Positions 22,367 to 36,104 of a stretch of DNA of 64,000 nt are shown here, one piece after another. The notes below the pieces were generated by a model, which was not told the origin of the DNA, ran no database searches, and saw only the letters and a list, made by a program, of their open reading frames with translations. Source of the DNA: Amphiduros pacificus. Lineage: Eukaryota > Annelida > Polychaeta > Phyllodocida > Hesionidae. The position numbers were made by a program, and so were the translations under genes. How positions within the stretch are numbered: the stretch's first letter is position 1; every line of letters starts with the position of its first letter. The stretch covers positions 21,791,995-21,855,994 of the forward strand of contig OX439011.1 of the NCBI GenBank assembly GCA_949316495.1, written 5' to 3'.

Positions 22367-23558
22367 CCTCAGTCACATTTGCGCCGATTTAAGTAAAGAT
22401 GCCTGGCTGATGTGTATTTTTTACAAAATCGGCCGGCAGTTCAGATTGCCGTGCGGGCACCGGGAGATCATCGGCCACAATTGGGCATCTTTAAGATGTT
22501 GGGCAGGTCATCGGGAACTTTTAGCTGCAACATAAAAGTTGCCGGCGTTTCCCCGATGTCTTATCAGCAAATATCATCTTAAAGTACACGGCAGGGTCCC
22601 GAAGGCACATCGGCAGATTATCTTAGGGATGCCGGTGGCATCGTGCGGTGAAAATAGGATTATTTTTATTTCATATGTTCACAGACCATCGTCAGATGAT
22701 CCCACGGGCTCCCTGCGATATCACATAGACGTATTTAGGATATCCTACAGACGTCTGTCAATGATCTAGACGTCTTTAAGATATCCTACAGACGTCTGTG
22801 CCATTCAGTCTTGCAGTCCAAATGGTTGTGGAGAGGGAAATAATAATAATAAGAAAAACATGTACAAACTATAAACTTCAACATTTTTTTGCATAAGCAT
22901 GTGTTTGTGTAATGCCTCAGTCACATTTGCGACATCGGTGAGACGCCAGCAACTTTTATGTTGCAGCTAAAAGTTCCCGATGACCCGTCCGACGTCTTAG
23001 GGGCGATCCATTTGATTTTTGTGGGGTGGGGTGGGAGATTTTGGACAAAAAATTTATTCACCCACCCCATCCCAGAAAAAAAATTTATTCATTCACCCTA
23101 CCAAAGAAAAAAAATTTATTCATCCACCCTACCAAAGAAAAAATATTTATTCATCCACCTCCTTCCAGTTTTTCTATCTTCTATATGGATTGCTTGAAAT
23201 GAAGGATCAGAGTCTATATTTTGTAGTTTTGTCCTGCCCCGCCCAGTAATTAATGACGGATTGTTATACAAGAAAAAAAAATTATTCACCCACCCCACAC
23301 CAGAAAAAAAATTTATTCACCCACCCCACACCAGAAAAAAAAATTATTCATCCACCCTACCAAAGAAAAAAATTTATTCATCCAGTACTGCTGTCCCACC
23401 CCACCCCACAAAAATCAAATGGATCGCCCCTTAAAGATGCCCAATTGTGGCTGATGATCTCCGGTGCCAGCATGGCAATCTGAACTGCTGGACGATTTTG
23501 TAAAAAAAATACTCATCGGCCGGCCATCTTAACTGAAATCGGTGCAAATGTGACTGAG
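22367..23558. mobile_element. Inverted-repeat (foldback-like) DNA element between two satellites
   Basis: Two copies of a roughly 205-bp sequence face each other: 22,367-22,572 and 22,915-23,558 (the latter enlarged by a nested insertion). Both outer ends carry a terminus of the type CCTCAGTCACATTTGC; the right end reads as reverse complement GCAAATGTGACTGAG. The right unit also has this terminus at its inner end (22,915), so it looks like a complete small MITE, while the left unit's inner end is decayed. The spacer (22,573-22,914) contains short repeats with AGACGTCT and GATATCCTACAGACGTCTGT. There is no transposase. Superfamily and target duplication are not clear. Confidence 0.75.
23000..23430. 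mobile_element. MITE with 36-bp perfect TIRs, nested; TTA target duplication
   Basis: The left end GGGGCGATCCATTTGATTTT (continuing TTGTGGGGTGGGGTGGG) is matched perfectly over 36 bp by the reverse complement of 23,395-23,430. TTA flanks both sides (22,997-22,999 and 23,431-23,433). The inverted partner unit at about 22,484-22,505 has the uninterrupted sequence (GGCATCTTTAAGATG, one TTA), which acts as the empty site and proves insertion. TTA duplications and G-rich ends fit PIF/Harbinger-type MITEs (family knowledge; assignment inferred). Inside are five or six imperfect copies of an A-rich AAAAAATTTATTCA.CCACCC motif. Confidence 0.88.
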
Positions 23559-26500
23559 AAATTATTTAGCTGATGTACCATGAATCCCTCAAATTGTGTT
23601 TTATTTCGCTATTAGGTCATGATTCCTTCATGATTCATACCATTTATTTAGCTGATGAACCATGAATCCCTCACATCATGTTGTATTTAGCAAGGCATGA
23701 TTCCTTCATGATTCATACCATTTATTTAGCTGATGAACCATGAATCCCTCACATCATGTTGTATTTAGCAAGTCATGATTCCTTCATGATTCATACCATT
23801 TATTTAGCTGATGAACCATGAATCCCTCACATCATGTTGTATTTAGCAAGGCATGATTCCTTCATGATTCATACCATTTATTTAGCTGATGAACCATGAA
23901 TCCCTCACATCATGTTGTATTTAGCAAGTCATGATTCCTTCATGATTCATACCATTTATTTAGCTGATGAACCATGAATCCCTCACATGTTGTATTTAGC
24001 AAGGCATGATTCCTTCATGATTCATACCATTTATTTAGCTGAGGAACCATCAATCACATCATGTTGTATTTAGCAAGTCATGATTCCTTCATGATTCATA
24101 CCATTTATTTAGCTGATGAACCATGAATCTCTCACATCATGTTGTATTTAGCAAGGCATGATTCCTTCATGATTCATACCATTTATTTAGCTGATGAACC
24201 ATGAATCCCTCACATCATGTTGTATTTAGCAAGTCATGATTCCTTCATGATTCATACCATTTATTTAGCTGATGAACCATGAATCCCTCACATCATGTTG
24301 TATTGAGCAAGTCATGATTCATTCATGATTCATACCATTTATTTAGCTGATGAACCATGAATCTCTCACATCATGTTGTATTTAGCAAGTCATGATTCCT
24401 TCATGATTCATACCATTTATTTAGCTGATGAACCATGAATCCCTCACATCATGTTGTATTTAGCAAGTCATGATTCCTTCATGATTCATACCATTTATTT
24501 AGCTGATGAACCATGAATCCCTCACATGTTGTATTTAGCATGGCATGATTCCTTCATGATTCATACCATTTATTTAGCTGATGAACCATGAATCCCTCAC
24601 ATCATGATGTATTTAGCATGGCATGATTCCTTCATGATTCATACCATTTATTAAGCTGATGAACCATGAATCCCTCACATCATGTTGTATTTAGCAAGTC
24701 ATGATTCCTTCATGATTCATACCATTTATTTAGCTGATGAACCATGAATCCCTCACATCATGTTGTATTTAGCAAGGCATGATTCCTTCATGATTCATAC
24801 CATTTATTTAGCTGATGAACCATGAATCCCTCACATCATGATGTATTTAGCATGGCATGATTCCTTCATGATTCATACCATTTATTTAGCTGATGAACCA
24901 TGAATCCCTCACATCATGTTGTATTTAGCAAGGCATGATTCCTTCATGATTCATACCATTTATTTAGCTGATGAACCATGAATCCCTCACATCATGTTGT
25001 ATTTAGCATGGCATGATTCCTTCATGATTCATACCATTTATTTAGCTGATGAACCATGAATCCCTCACATCATGTTGTATTTAGCAAGGCATGATTCCTT
25101 TCATGATTCATACCATTTATTTAGCTGATGAACCATGAATCCCTCACATCATGTTGTATTTAGCAAGGCATGATTCCTTCATGATTCATACCATTTATTT
25201 AGCTGATGAACCATGAATCCCTCACATCATGTTGTATTTAGCAAGTCATGATTCCTTCATGATTCATACCATTTATTTAGCTGATGAACCATGAATCCCT
25301 CACATCATGTTGTATTTAGCAAGTCATGATTCCTTCATGATTCATACCATTTATTAAGCTGATGAACCATGAATCCCTCACATCATGTTGTATTTAGCAA
25401 GTCATGATTCCTTCATGATTCATACCATTTATTTAGCTGATGAACCATGAATCCCTCATATCATGTTGTATTTAGCAAGTCATGATTCCTTCATGATTCA
25501 TACCATTTATTTAGCTGATGAACCATGAATCCCTCACATCATGTTGTATTTAGCAAGTCATGATTCCTTCATGATTCATACCATTTATTTAGCTGATGAA
25601 CCATGAATCCCTCACATCATGTTGTATTTAGCATGGCATGATTCCTTCATGATTCATACCATTTATTGAGCTGATGAACCATGAATCCCTCACATCATGT
25701 TGTATTTAGCAAGTCATGATTCCTTCATGATTCATACCATTTATTTAGCTGATGAACCATGAATCTCTCACATCATGTTGTATTTAGCAAGGCATGATTC
25801 CTTCATGATTCATACCATTTATTTAGCTGAGGAACCATGAATCCCTCACATCATGTTGTATTTAGCAAGGCATGATTCCTTCATGATTCATACCATTTAT
25901 TTAGCTGATGAACCATGAATCCCTCACATCATGTTGTATTTAGCAAGGCATGATTCCTTCATGATTCATACCATTTATTTAGCTGATGTACCATGAATCC
26001 CTCACATCATGTTGTATTAAGTATGGCATGATTCCTTCATGATTCATACCATTTATTTAGCTGATGAACCATGAATCCCTCACATCATGTTGTATTTAGC
26101 AAGGCATGATTCCTTCATGATTCATACCATTTATTTAGCTGAGGAACCATCAATCACATCATGTTGTATTTAGCAAGGCATGATTCCTTCATGATTCATA
26201 CCATTTATTTAGCTGATGAACCATGAATCCCTCACATCATGTTGTATTTAGCAAGGCATGATTCCTTCATGATTCATACCATTTATTTAGCTGAGGAACC
26301 ATCAATCACATCATGTTGTATTTAGCAAGGCATGATTCCTTCATGATTCATACCATTTATTTAGCTGATGAACCATGAATCCCTCACATCATGTTGTATT
26401 TAGCAAGGCATGATTCCTTCATGATTCATACCATTTATTTAGCTGAGGAACCATCAATCACATCATGTTGTATTTAGCAAGGCATGATTCCTTCATGATT

Positions 26501-29489
26501 CATACCATTTATTTAGCTGATGAACCATGAATCCCTCACATCATGTTGTATTAAATATGGCATGATTCCTTCATGATTCATACCATTTATTTAGCTGATG
26601 AACCATGAATCCCTCACATCATGTTGTATTTAGCAAGGCATGATTCCTTCATGATTCATACCATTTATTTAGCTGATGAACCATGAATCCCTCACATCAT
26701 GTTGTATTAAGTATGGCATGATTCCTTCATGATTCATACCATTTATTTAGCTGATGAACCATGAATCCCTCACATCATGTTGTATTTAGCAAGGCATGAT
26801 TCCTTCATGATTCATACCATTTATTTAGCTGAGGAACCATCAATCACATCATGTTGTATTTAGCAAGGCATGATTCCTTCATGATTCATACCATTTATTT
26901 AGCTGATGAACCATGAATCCCTCACATCATGTTGTATTTAGCAAGTCATGATTCCTTCATGATTCATACCATTTATTTAGCTGATGAACCATGAATCCCT
27001 CACATCATGTTGTATTTAGCAAGTCATGATTCCTTCATGATTCATACCATTTATTTAGCTGATGAACCATGAATCCCTCACATCATGTTGTATTAGCAAG
27101 GCATGATTCCTTCATGATTCATACCATTTATTTAGCTGAGGAACCATCAATCACATCATGTTGTATTTAGCAAGGCATGATTCCTTCATGATTCATACCA
27201 TTTATTTAGCTGATGAACCATGAATCCCTCACATCATGTTGTATTTAGCAAGGCATGATTCCTTCATGATTCATACCATTTATTTAGCTGAGGAACCATC
27301 AATCACATCATGTTGTATTTAGCATGGAATGATTCCTTCATGATTCATACCATTTATTTAGCTGATGTACCATGAATCCCTCACATCATGTTGTATTAAG
27401 TATGGCATGATTCCTTCATGATTCATACCATTTATTTAGCTGATGAACCATGAATCCCTCACATCATGTTGTATTTAGCAAGGCATGATTCCTTCATGAT
27501 TCATACCATTTATTTAGCTGATGAACCATGAATCCCTCACATGTTGTATTTAGCATGGCATGATTCCTTCATGATTCATACCATTTATTTAGCTGATGAA
27601 CCATGAATCCCTCACATCATGTTGTATTTAGCAAGTCATGATTCCTTCATGATTCATACCATTTATTTAGCTGATGAACCATGAATCCCTCACATCATGT
27701 TGTATTTAGCAAGGCATGATTCCTTCATGATTCATACCATTTATTTAGCTGATGAACCATGAATCCCTCACATCATGTTGTATTTAGCAAGTCAGGATTC
27801 CTTCATGATTCATACCATTTATTTAGCTGATGAACCATGAATCCCTCACATCATGTTGTATTTAGCAAGTCAGGATTCCTTCATGATTCATACCATTTAT
27901 TTAGCTGATGAACCATGAATCCCTCACATCATGTTGTATTTAGCAAGTCAGGATTCCTTCATGATTCATACCATTTATTTAGCTGATGAACCATGAATCC
28001 CTCACATCATGTTGTATTTAGCAAGTCATGATTCCTTCATGATTCATACCATTTATTTAGCTGATGAACCATGAATCTCTCACATCATGTTGTATTTAGC
28101 AAGTCATGATTCCTTCATGATTCATACCATTTATTTAGCTGATGAACCATGAATCCCTCACATGTTGTATTTAACAAGTCATGATTCATTCATGATTCAT
28201 ACCATTTATTTAGCTGATGAACCATGAATCCCTCATATCATGTTGTATTTAACAAGTCATGATTCATTCATGATTCATACCATTTATTTAGCTGATGAAC
28301 CATGAATCCCTCACATCATGTTATATTTAGCAAGTCATGATTCCTTCGTGATTCACCATTTATTTAGCTGATGAACCATGAATCCCTCACATCATGTTGT
28401 ATTTAGCAAGGCATGATTCCTTCATGATTCATACCATTTATTTAGCTGATGAACCATGAATCCCTCACATCATGTTGTATTTAGCAAGGCATGATTCCTT
28501 CATGATTCATACCATTTATTTAGCTGATGAACCATGAATCCCTCACATCATGTTGTATTTAGCAAGGCATGATTCCTTCATGATTCGTACCATTTATTTA
28601 GCTGATGAACCATGAATCTCTCACATCATGTTGTATTTAGCAAGTCATGATTCCTTCATGATTCATACCATTTATTTAGCTGATGAACCATGAATCCCTC
28701 ACATGTTGTATTTAACAAGTCATGATTCATTCATGATTCATACCATTTATTTAGCTGATGAACCATGAATCCCTCACATCATGTTATATTTAGCAAGTCA
28801 TGATTCCTTCGTGATTCACCATTTATTTAGCTGATGAACCATGAATCCCTCATATCATGTTGTATTTAGCAAGTCATGATTCCTTCATGATTCATACCAT
28901 TTATTTATCTGATGAACCATGAATCCCTCACATCATGTTGTATTTAGCAAGTCATGATTCCTTCATGATTCATACCATTTATTTAGCTGATGAACCATGA
29001 ATCCCTCACATCATGTTGTATTTAGCATGGCATGATTCCTTCATGATTCATACCATTTATTTAGCTGATGAACCATGAATCCCTCACATCATGTTGTATT
29101 TAGCATGGCATGATTCCTTCATGATTCATACCATTTATTTAGCTGATGAACCATGAATCCCTCACACCATGTTGTATTTAGCAAGGCATGATTCCTTCAT
29201 GATTCATACCATTTATTTAGCTGATGTACCATGAATCCCTCACACCATGTTGTATTTAGCAAGTCATGATTCCTTCATGATTCATACCATTTATTTAGCT
29301 GATGAACCATGAATCCCTCATATCATGTTGTATTTAGCATGGAATGATTCCTTCATGATTCATACCATTTATTTAGCTGATGAACCATGAATCCCTCACA
29401 TCATGTTGTATTTAGCAAGGCATGATTCCTTCATGATTCATCATTTATTTAGCTGATGAACCATGAATCCCTCACATCATGTTGTATTG

Positions 29490-31505
29490 AGCAAGGCATG
29501 ATTCCTTCATGATTCATACCATTTATTTAGCTGATGAACCATGAATCCCTCACATGTTGTATTTAGCATGGCATGATTCCTTCATGATTCATCATTTATT
29601 TAGTTGATGAACCATGAATCTCTCACATCATGTTGTATTTAGCAAGGCATGATTCCTTCATGATTCATCATTTATTTAGTTGATGAACCATGAATCCCCC
29701 ACATGTTGTATTTAGCATGGCATGATTCCTTCATGATTCATCATTTATTTAGTTGATGAACCATGAATCTCTCACATCATGTTGTATTTAGCAAGTCATG
29801 ATTCCTTCATGATTCATACCATTTATTTAGCTGATGAACCATGAATCCCTCACATCATGTTGTATTTAGCAAGTCATGATTCCTTCATGATTCATACCAT
29901 TTATTTAGCTGATGAACCATGAATCCCTCACATCATGTTGTATTTAGCAAGTCATGATTCCTTCATGATTCATACCATTTATTTAGCTGATGAACCATGA
30001 ATCCCTCACATCATGTTGTATTTAGCATGGCATGATTCCTTCATGATTCATACCATTTATTTAGCTGATGAACCATGAATCCCTCACATCATGTTGTATT
30101 TAGCAAGTCAGGATTCCTTCATGATTCATACCATTTATTTAGCTGATGAACCATGAATCACTCACATCATGTTGTATTTAGCAAGTCATGATTCCTTCAT
30201 GATTCATACCATTTATTTAGCTGATGAACCATGAATCCCTCACATCATGTTATATTTAGCAAGGCATGATTCCTTCATGATTCATACCATTTATTTAGCT
30301 GATGAACCATGAATCCCTCACATCATGTTGTATTTAGCAAGTCATGATTCCTTCATGATTCATACCATTTATTTAGCTGATGAACCATGAATCCCTCACA
30401 TCATGTTGTATTTAGCAAGTCATGATTCCTTCATGATTCATACCATTTATTTAGCTGATGAACCATGAATCCCTCACATCATGTTGTATTTAGCAAGTCA
30501 TGATTCCTTCATGATTCATACCATTTATTTAGCTGATGAACCATGAATCCCTCACATCATGTTGTATTTAGCAAGTCATGATTCATTCATGATTCATACT
30601 ATTTATTTAGCTGATGAACCATGAATCCCTCACATCATGTTGTATTTAGCAAGTCATGATTCCTTCATGATTCATACCATTTATTTAGCTGATGAACCAT
30701 GAATCCCTCACATCATGTTGTATTTAGCAAGTCATGATTCCTTCATGATTCATACCATTTATTTAGTTGATGAACCATGAATCCCTCACATCATGTTGTA
30801 TTTAGCATGGCATGATTCCTTCATGATTCATACCATTTATTTAGCTGATGAACCATGAATCCCTCACATCATGTTGTATTTAGCAAGTCATGATTCCTTC
30901 ATGATTCATACCATTTATTTAGCTGATGAACCATGAATACCTCACATCATGTTGTATTTAGCAAGTCATGATTCCTTCATGATTCATACCATTTATTTAG
31001 CTGATGAACCATGAATCCCTCACATCATGTTGTATTTAGCATGGCATGATTCCTTCATGATTCATACCATTTATTTAGCTGATGAACCATGAATACCTCA
31101 CATCATGTTGTATTTAGCAAGTCATGATTCCTTCATGATTCATACCATTTATTTAGCTGATGAACCATGAATCCCTCACATCATGTTGTATTTAGCAAGT
31201 CATGATTCCTTCATGATTCATACCATTTATTTAGCTGATGAACCATGAATCCCTCACATCATGTTGTATTTAGCAAGTCATGATTCCTTCATGATTCATA
31301 CCATTTATTTAGCTGATGAACCATGAATACCTCACATCATGTTGTATTTAGCAAGTCATGATTCCTTCATGATTCATACCATTTATTTAGCTGATGAACC
31401 ATGAATCCCTCACATCATGTTGTATTTAGCAAGTCATGATTCCTTCATGATTCATACCATTTATTTAGCTGATGAACCATGAATCCCTCACATCATGTTG
31501 TATTT
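29490..31505. repeat. Higher-order satellite block, copy 1 (2,016 bp)
   Basis: A 2,016-bp block of about 26 satellite units that recurs immediately downstream with the same order of rare variants. Matched markers are ATCCCCCACATG (29,701 and 31,717), GTCAGGATTCC (30,111 and 32,127), CATACTATTTATTT (30,600 and 32,616) and three GAATACCTC units (30,935, 31,091, 31,325 against 32,951, 33,107, 33,341), all offset by exactly 2,016. Block edges are approximate. Confidence 0.9.
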
Positions 31506-33565
31506 AGCAAGGCATGATTCCTTCATGATTCATACCATTTATTTAGCTGATGAACCATGAATCCCTCACATGTTGTATTTAGCATGGCATGATTCCTTCA
31601 TGATTCATCATTTATTTAGTTGATGAACCATGAATCCCTCACATCATGTTGTATTTAGCAAGGCATGATTCCTTCATGATTCATCATTTATTTAGTTGAT
31701 GAACCATGAATCCCCCACATGTTGTATTTAGCATGGCATGATTCCTTCATGATTCATCATTTATTTAGTTGATGAACCATGAATCTCTCACATCATGTTG
31801 TATTTAGCAAGTCATGATTCCTTCATGATTCATACCATTTATTTAGCTGATGAACCATGAATCCCTCACATCATGTTGTATTTAGCAAGTCATGATTCCT
31901 TCATGATTCATACCATTTATTTAGCTGATGAACCATGAATCCCTCACATCATGTTGTATTTAGCAAGTCATGATTCCTTCATGATTCATACCATTTATTT
32001 AGCTGATGAACCATGAATCCCTCACATCATGTTGTATTTAGCATGGCATGATTCCTTCATGATTCATACCATTTATTTAGCTGATGAACCATGAATCCCT
32101 CACATCATGTTGTATTTAGCAAGTCAGGATTCCTTCATGATTCATACCATTTATTTAGCTGATGAACCATGAATCACTCACATCATGTTGTATTTAGCAA
32201 GTCATGATTCCTTCATGATTCATACCATTTATTTAGCTGATGAACCATGAATCCCTCACATCATGTTATATTTAGCAAGGCATGATTCCTTCATGATTCA
32301 TACCATTTATTTAGCTGATGAACCATGAATCCCTCACATCATGTTGTATTTAGCAAGTCATGATTCCTTCATGATTCATACCATTTATTTAGCTGATGAA
32401 CCATGAATCCCTCACATCATGTTGTATTTAGCAAGTCATGATTCCTTCATGATTCATACCATTTATTTAGCTGATGAACCATGAATCCCTCACATCATGT
32501 TGTATTTAGCAAGTCATGATTCCTTCATGATTCATACCATTTATTTAGCTGATGAACCATGAATCCCTCACATCATGTTGTATTTAGCAAGTCATGATTC
32601 ATTCATGATTCATACTATTTATTTAGCTGATGAACCATGAATCCCTCACATCATGTTGTATTTAGCAAGTCATGATTCCTTCATGATTCATACCATTTAT
32701 TTAGCTGATGAACCATGAATCCCTCACATCATGTTGTATTTAGCAAGTCATGATTCCTTCATGATTCATACCATTTATTTAGTTGATGAACCATGAATCC
32801 CTCACATCATGTTGTATTTAGCATGGCATGATTCCTTCATGATTCATACCATTTATTTAGCTGATGAACCATGAATCCCTCACATCATGTTGTATTTAGC
32901 AAGTCATGATTCCTTCATGATTCATACCATTTATTTAGCTGATGAACCATGAATACCTCACATCATGTTGTATTTAGCAAGTCATGATTCCTTCATGATT
33001 CATACCATTTATTTAGCTGATGAACCATGAATCCCTCACATCATGTTGTATTTAGCATGGCATGATTCCTTCATGATTCATACCATTTATTTAGCTGATG
33101 AACCATGAATACCTCACATCATGTTGTATTTAGCAAGTCATGATTCCTTCATGATTCATACCATTTATTTAGCTGATGAACCATGAATCCCTCACATCAT
33201 GTTGTATTTAGCAAGTCATGATTCCTTCATGATTTATACCATTTATTTAGCTGATGAATCATGAATCCCTCACATCATGTTGTATTTAGCAAGTCATGAT
33301 TCCTTCATGATTCATACCATTTATTTAGCTGATGAACCATGAATACCTCACATCATGTTGTATTTAGCAAGTCATGATTCCTTCATGATTCATACCATTT
33401 ATTTAGCTGATGAACCATGAATCCCTCACATCATGTTGTATTTAGCAAGTCATGATTCCTTCATGATTCATACCATTTATTTAGCTGATGAACCATGAAT
33501 CCCTCACATCATGTTGTATTTAGCAAGGCATGATTCCTTCATGATTCATACCATTTATTTAGCTG
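31506..33565. repeat. Higher-order satellite block, copy 2
   Basis: The tandem partner of the preceding block. Agreement fails near 33,570, where a GATGGACC unit appears and the 3-bp-short unit of copy 1 is not found. I noticed very few differences between the copies, among them ATCTCTCAC against ATCCCTCAC near the left end. Confidence 0.88.
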
Positions 33566-33765
33566 ATGGACCATGAATCCCTCACATCATGTTGTATTTA
33601 GCAAGGCATGATTCCTTCATGATTCATACCATTTATTTAGCTGATGAACCATGAATCTCTCACATCATGTTGTATTTATCAAGTCATGATTCCTTCATTA
33701 TTCATACCATTTATTTAGCTGATGAACCATGAATCACATCATGTTGTATTTAGCACGATTCATCA

Positions 33766-34502
33766 TCTCATGCAGTTTATATATTAAATATTTCTATTAC
33801 CTTCCACATATCGGCATCCTTGTCTGAACACAAAGTTTAGCATCACATACTCATTACTATTATTGTTACATTTGCTTTAATACCAGGGTCTCCCCATTAA
33901 GGTTCATCGTCCCCATCTGCATAGGGGGAAGCTGTCCATTATCTCCAAGCTACTTCACATAGGCTGTCGGCTCCTTATCGGTACCCTCAAGACACGGGTC
34001 ACCTCTGCATATATTTGCTTTTTCACCATTATCTATATGTACACAGAATCTCGTGGGGAATGAAGGCAAAGTTAAGGGGCTGGTGGAAATAAAGCTACCT
34101 ATGTAAGAGGACAACAAACAGACCTTCTTCTTGTTCAAATATGCTGTCTCTTTGGTCTTCCGGAATCTTTACAGCAATTTTCATGAACACACTACTCTAT
34201 GAGTTCAATACTCAACTCACGTCAGCTGACTTACAAGCATGACTAAGCTCTGAAAAGCTTTTTCACTCAGTGGGTTGTTTCACGCAGTCCACAAGGTGTA
34301 TGTTTCACCTTTTATTCACATTGAATATGACTTGAGCAGCCTTTTCTTAAAATACCTGAATTTCAAAGACACATGACTGTCACAGAAACGCTCATGGTAA
34401 ACATCTTCCAGGGTGTTGACAAAATACATCAACTTCTTTTACCCTAATGCCTTGATTACAAAACGTAATGGTAAAACAAAATGGAAATATCATGGAAATA
34501 AC
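33766..34502. other. Gene-free stretch
   Basis: Unique-looking sequence right of the satellite. No gene or repeat is recognised. Confidence 0.5.
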
Positions 34503-34648
34503 ATGGCCCAGAATGGCCCAAAAAGAATTATCCCCGAATGGCCCAAATGGGATTCTGCTGGAATGATCCATATAGGATTATTCTGGAATGACCCAAATAG
34601 GATTATCCCGGAATGGCTCAAATAGGATCATCCCGGAATGGCCCAAGA
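34503..34648. repeat. Degenerate 25-bp minisatellite, about 6 units
   Basis: Imperfect repeats of CCGGAATGGCCCAAATAGGA plus TTATC. Units differ by several bases, so the array is old. Confidence 0.88.
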
Positions 34649-35243
34649 AGGCTACATTTCACTACTCGTTGCAGTGGCTTGATGGTCATATCTCAAACCA
34701 TGAGAGAAATCCAAAGACATTAGTGATAGCTGAGCACGGTCAAAGACAATCCTAACAGAGCACGATACACAGAACTCTCGGCATTACACAGGGAGCCTCG
34801 AGACAGAGAAAATAGTATATGCTATCAAAAGAACAAATAGTCATAGGGTTATTTCTGTAAGCATCGCTGGACTCTGAAGCAATGTATATGGATTGTAACA
34901 AATTCCTGAGATTAGATGCAAATATTTACCCTCCATAACAGGTCTTCTCTATAATATCAGTCCCTGTCACCCAAAAAAATACTCTGCATTATATAGGTAC
35001 ACATTTGCCTCCATATGGTATCTCAGACAATGCCGTCACTTTGCTGTCTGATGCTAATTATCATATTGGCATTTGATCTATACGTAATTCCATCAGACCA
35101 AGATATTATATACAATATCCAATAACATAAGGACGCCAGATATGCAATTAGGAAGATTCCTCCTGCTGATGTGGAAATAGGGCCCATTGACACTCATTAT
35201 TTGGCATTTTTATATGACATTGCTTATTTTCTCTTAAGGCCAA
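34649..35243. other. Gene-free stretch
   Basis: AT-rich unique sequence with no feature that I can support. Confidence 0.5.
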
Positions 35244-35254
35244 GACACACACAC

Positions 35255-35317
<63 letters not shown>
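35244..35317. repeat. (CA)n-(TA)n compound microsatellite
   Basis: About 28 CA dinucleotides (one CG interruption near 35,258) passing into about nine TA dinucleotides. Confidence 0.98.
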
Positions 35318-35849
35318 GCTCATAATGAATATTTTATTATCACCTCTGTACAAGGTGCCTTTTGGTGCTGGCTCAGCACATCCACCAATTTTCATGCAAC
35401 TGTCCGTCTTACTTATTTTTATTTCTTAGATTGTACTCAGATTGGTAAAATATGATATATTTCACCCTAAATACAAAAGTTTGTGCATATAGAAACAACT
35501 ATTAAGTTAAATAAAACTTGGAACTACTTTCTCAATCGGAGGAGCCATTTTCTAGGGGTGTAATAAGGCGGAACCACAACAAAGATGGCCGCTTTGTTTA
35601 TAATTTGAATTCTTTTAATCTGTTATACTTTTGGTTAAACTAACCAACACAAAATGTTCAAATGTTAAGAAATGAACTTTAATGCATCTCAAGGCAATTT
35701 CATATTTGATATTAAGAGATGTTAACATGCCTATCACATTTACAACACAATGACAGTTCTTGAGCACATGGCCAGTAAAAGTAGGACCGGATGAATACTA
35801 ATCTGGGTTGGCCAGAGGTAATAGTTTGCGTGTGCCTCTGGTGGACAGT
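35318..35849. other. Gene-free stretch
   Basis: Unique AT-rich sequence. CCAGAGG and CCTCTGG near 35,813 and 35,836 could form a short hairpin next to the dispersed repeat. Confidence 0.4.
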
Positions 35850-36047
35850 GTGACACGGACGAACACTCCACAGTGGCGGAAGTTGCTTGAACAATAATGA
35901 CCATAGAAAAAACCGAATTACAACCCACAAGAAAACGACTACCCATTTCCCACGATCGTACCGATCACAGAATAACACAGATAGTTCCTTTTTTTGACAA
36001 GCATTGCCTATCGGCAATGCTTGTCAAAAAAGGAACAATCCGTGTTA
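35850..36047 (-). repeat. Dispersed repeat, copy 2, ending in a long hairpin
   Basis: The reverse complement matches 7,601-7,765. At the end, 35,972-36,008 and 36,011-36,047 are inverted copies of one another: TTCCTTTTTTTGACAAGCAT followed by TGCC, then TATC, then GGCAATGCTTGTCAAAAAAG. The arms are about 36 bp with two mismatches and one T length difference. This is a terminal motif (ACGGAT.GTTCC) repeated head to head. Confidence 0.75.
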
Positions 36048-36104
36048 CAAAAAGCCCCCCAAAATGACACCCTCCCCTCCCCCCCCCCCAAGAAAAAAAA
36101 AATA

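Larger units (their letters stand above)
23559..33765. repeat. 78-bp satellite array, about 130 units
   Basis: The unit is about 78 bp: ATTTATTTAGCTGATGAACC, ATGAATCCCTCACATCATGT, TGTATTTAGCAAGTCATGAT, TCCTTCATGATTCATACC. Within it TCATGATTC occurs twice in tandem, and ATGAATC can pair with GATTCAT. Recurrent variants include AAGGCATG or ATGGCATG for AAGTCATG, a 3-bp loss giving CTCACATGTTG, and a GAGGAACCATCAATCACATC unit. The first unit (23,559-23,640) and the last (33,735-33,765) are the most diverged, as expected at array edges. All frames contain stops, so it is non-coding. Confidence 0.98.

Noticed and set aside
23559-33765. CRISPR-like array
   Set aside because: Units are contiguous 78-bp copies with no unique spacers, and the DNA is animal. 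It is an ordinary satellite.
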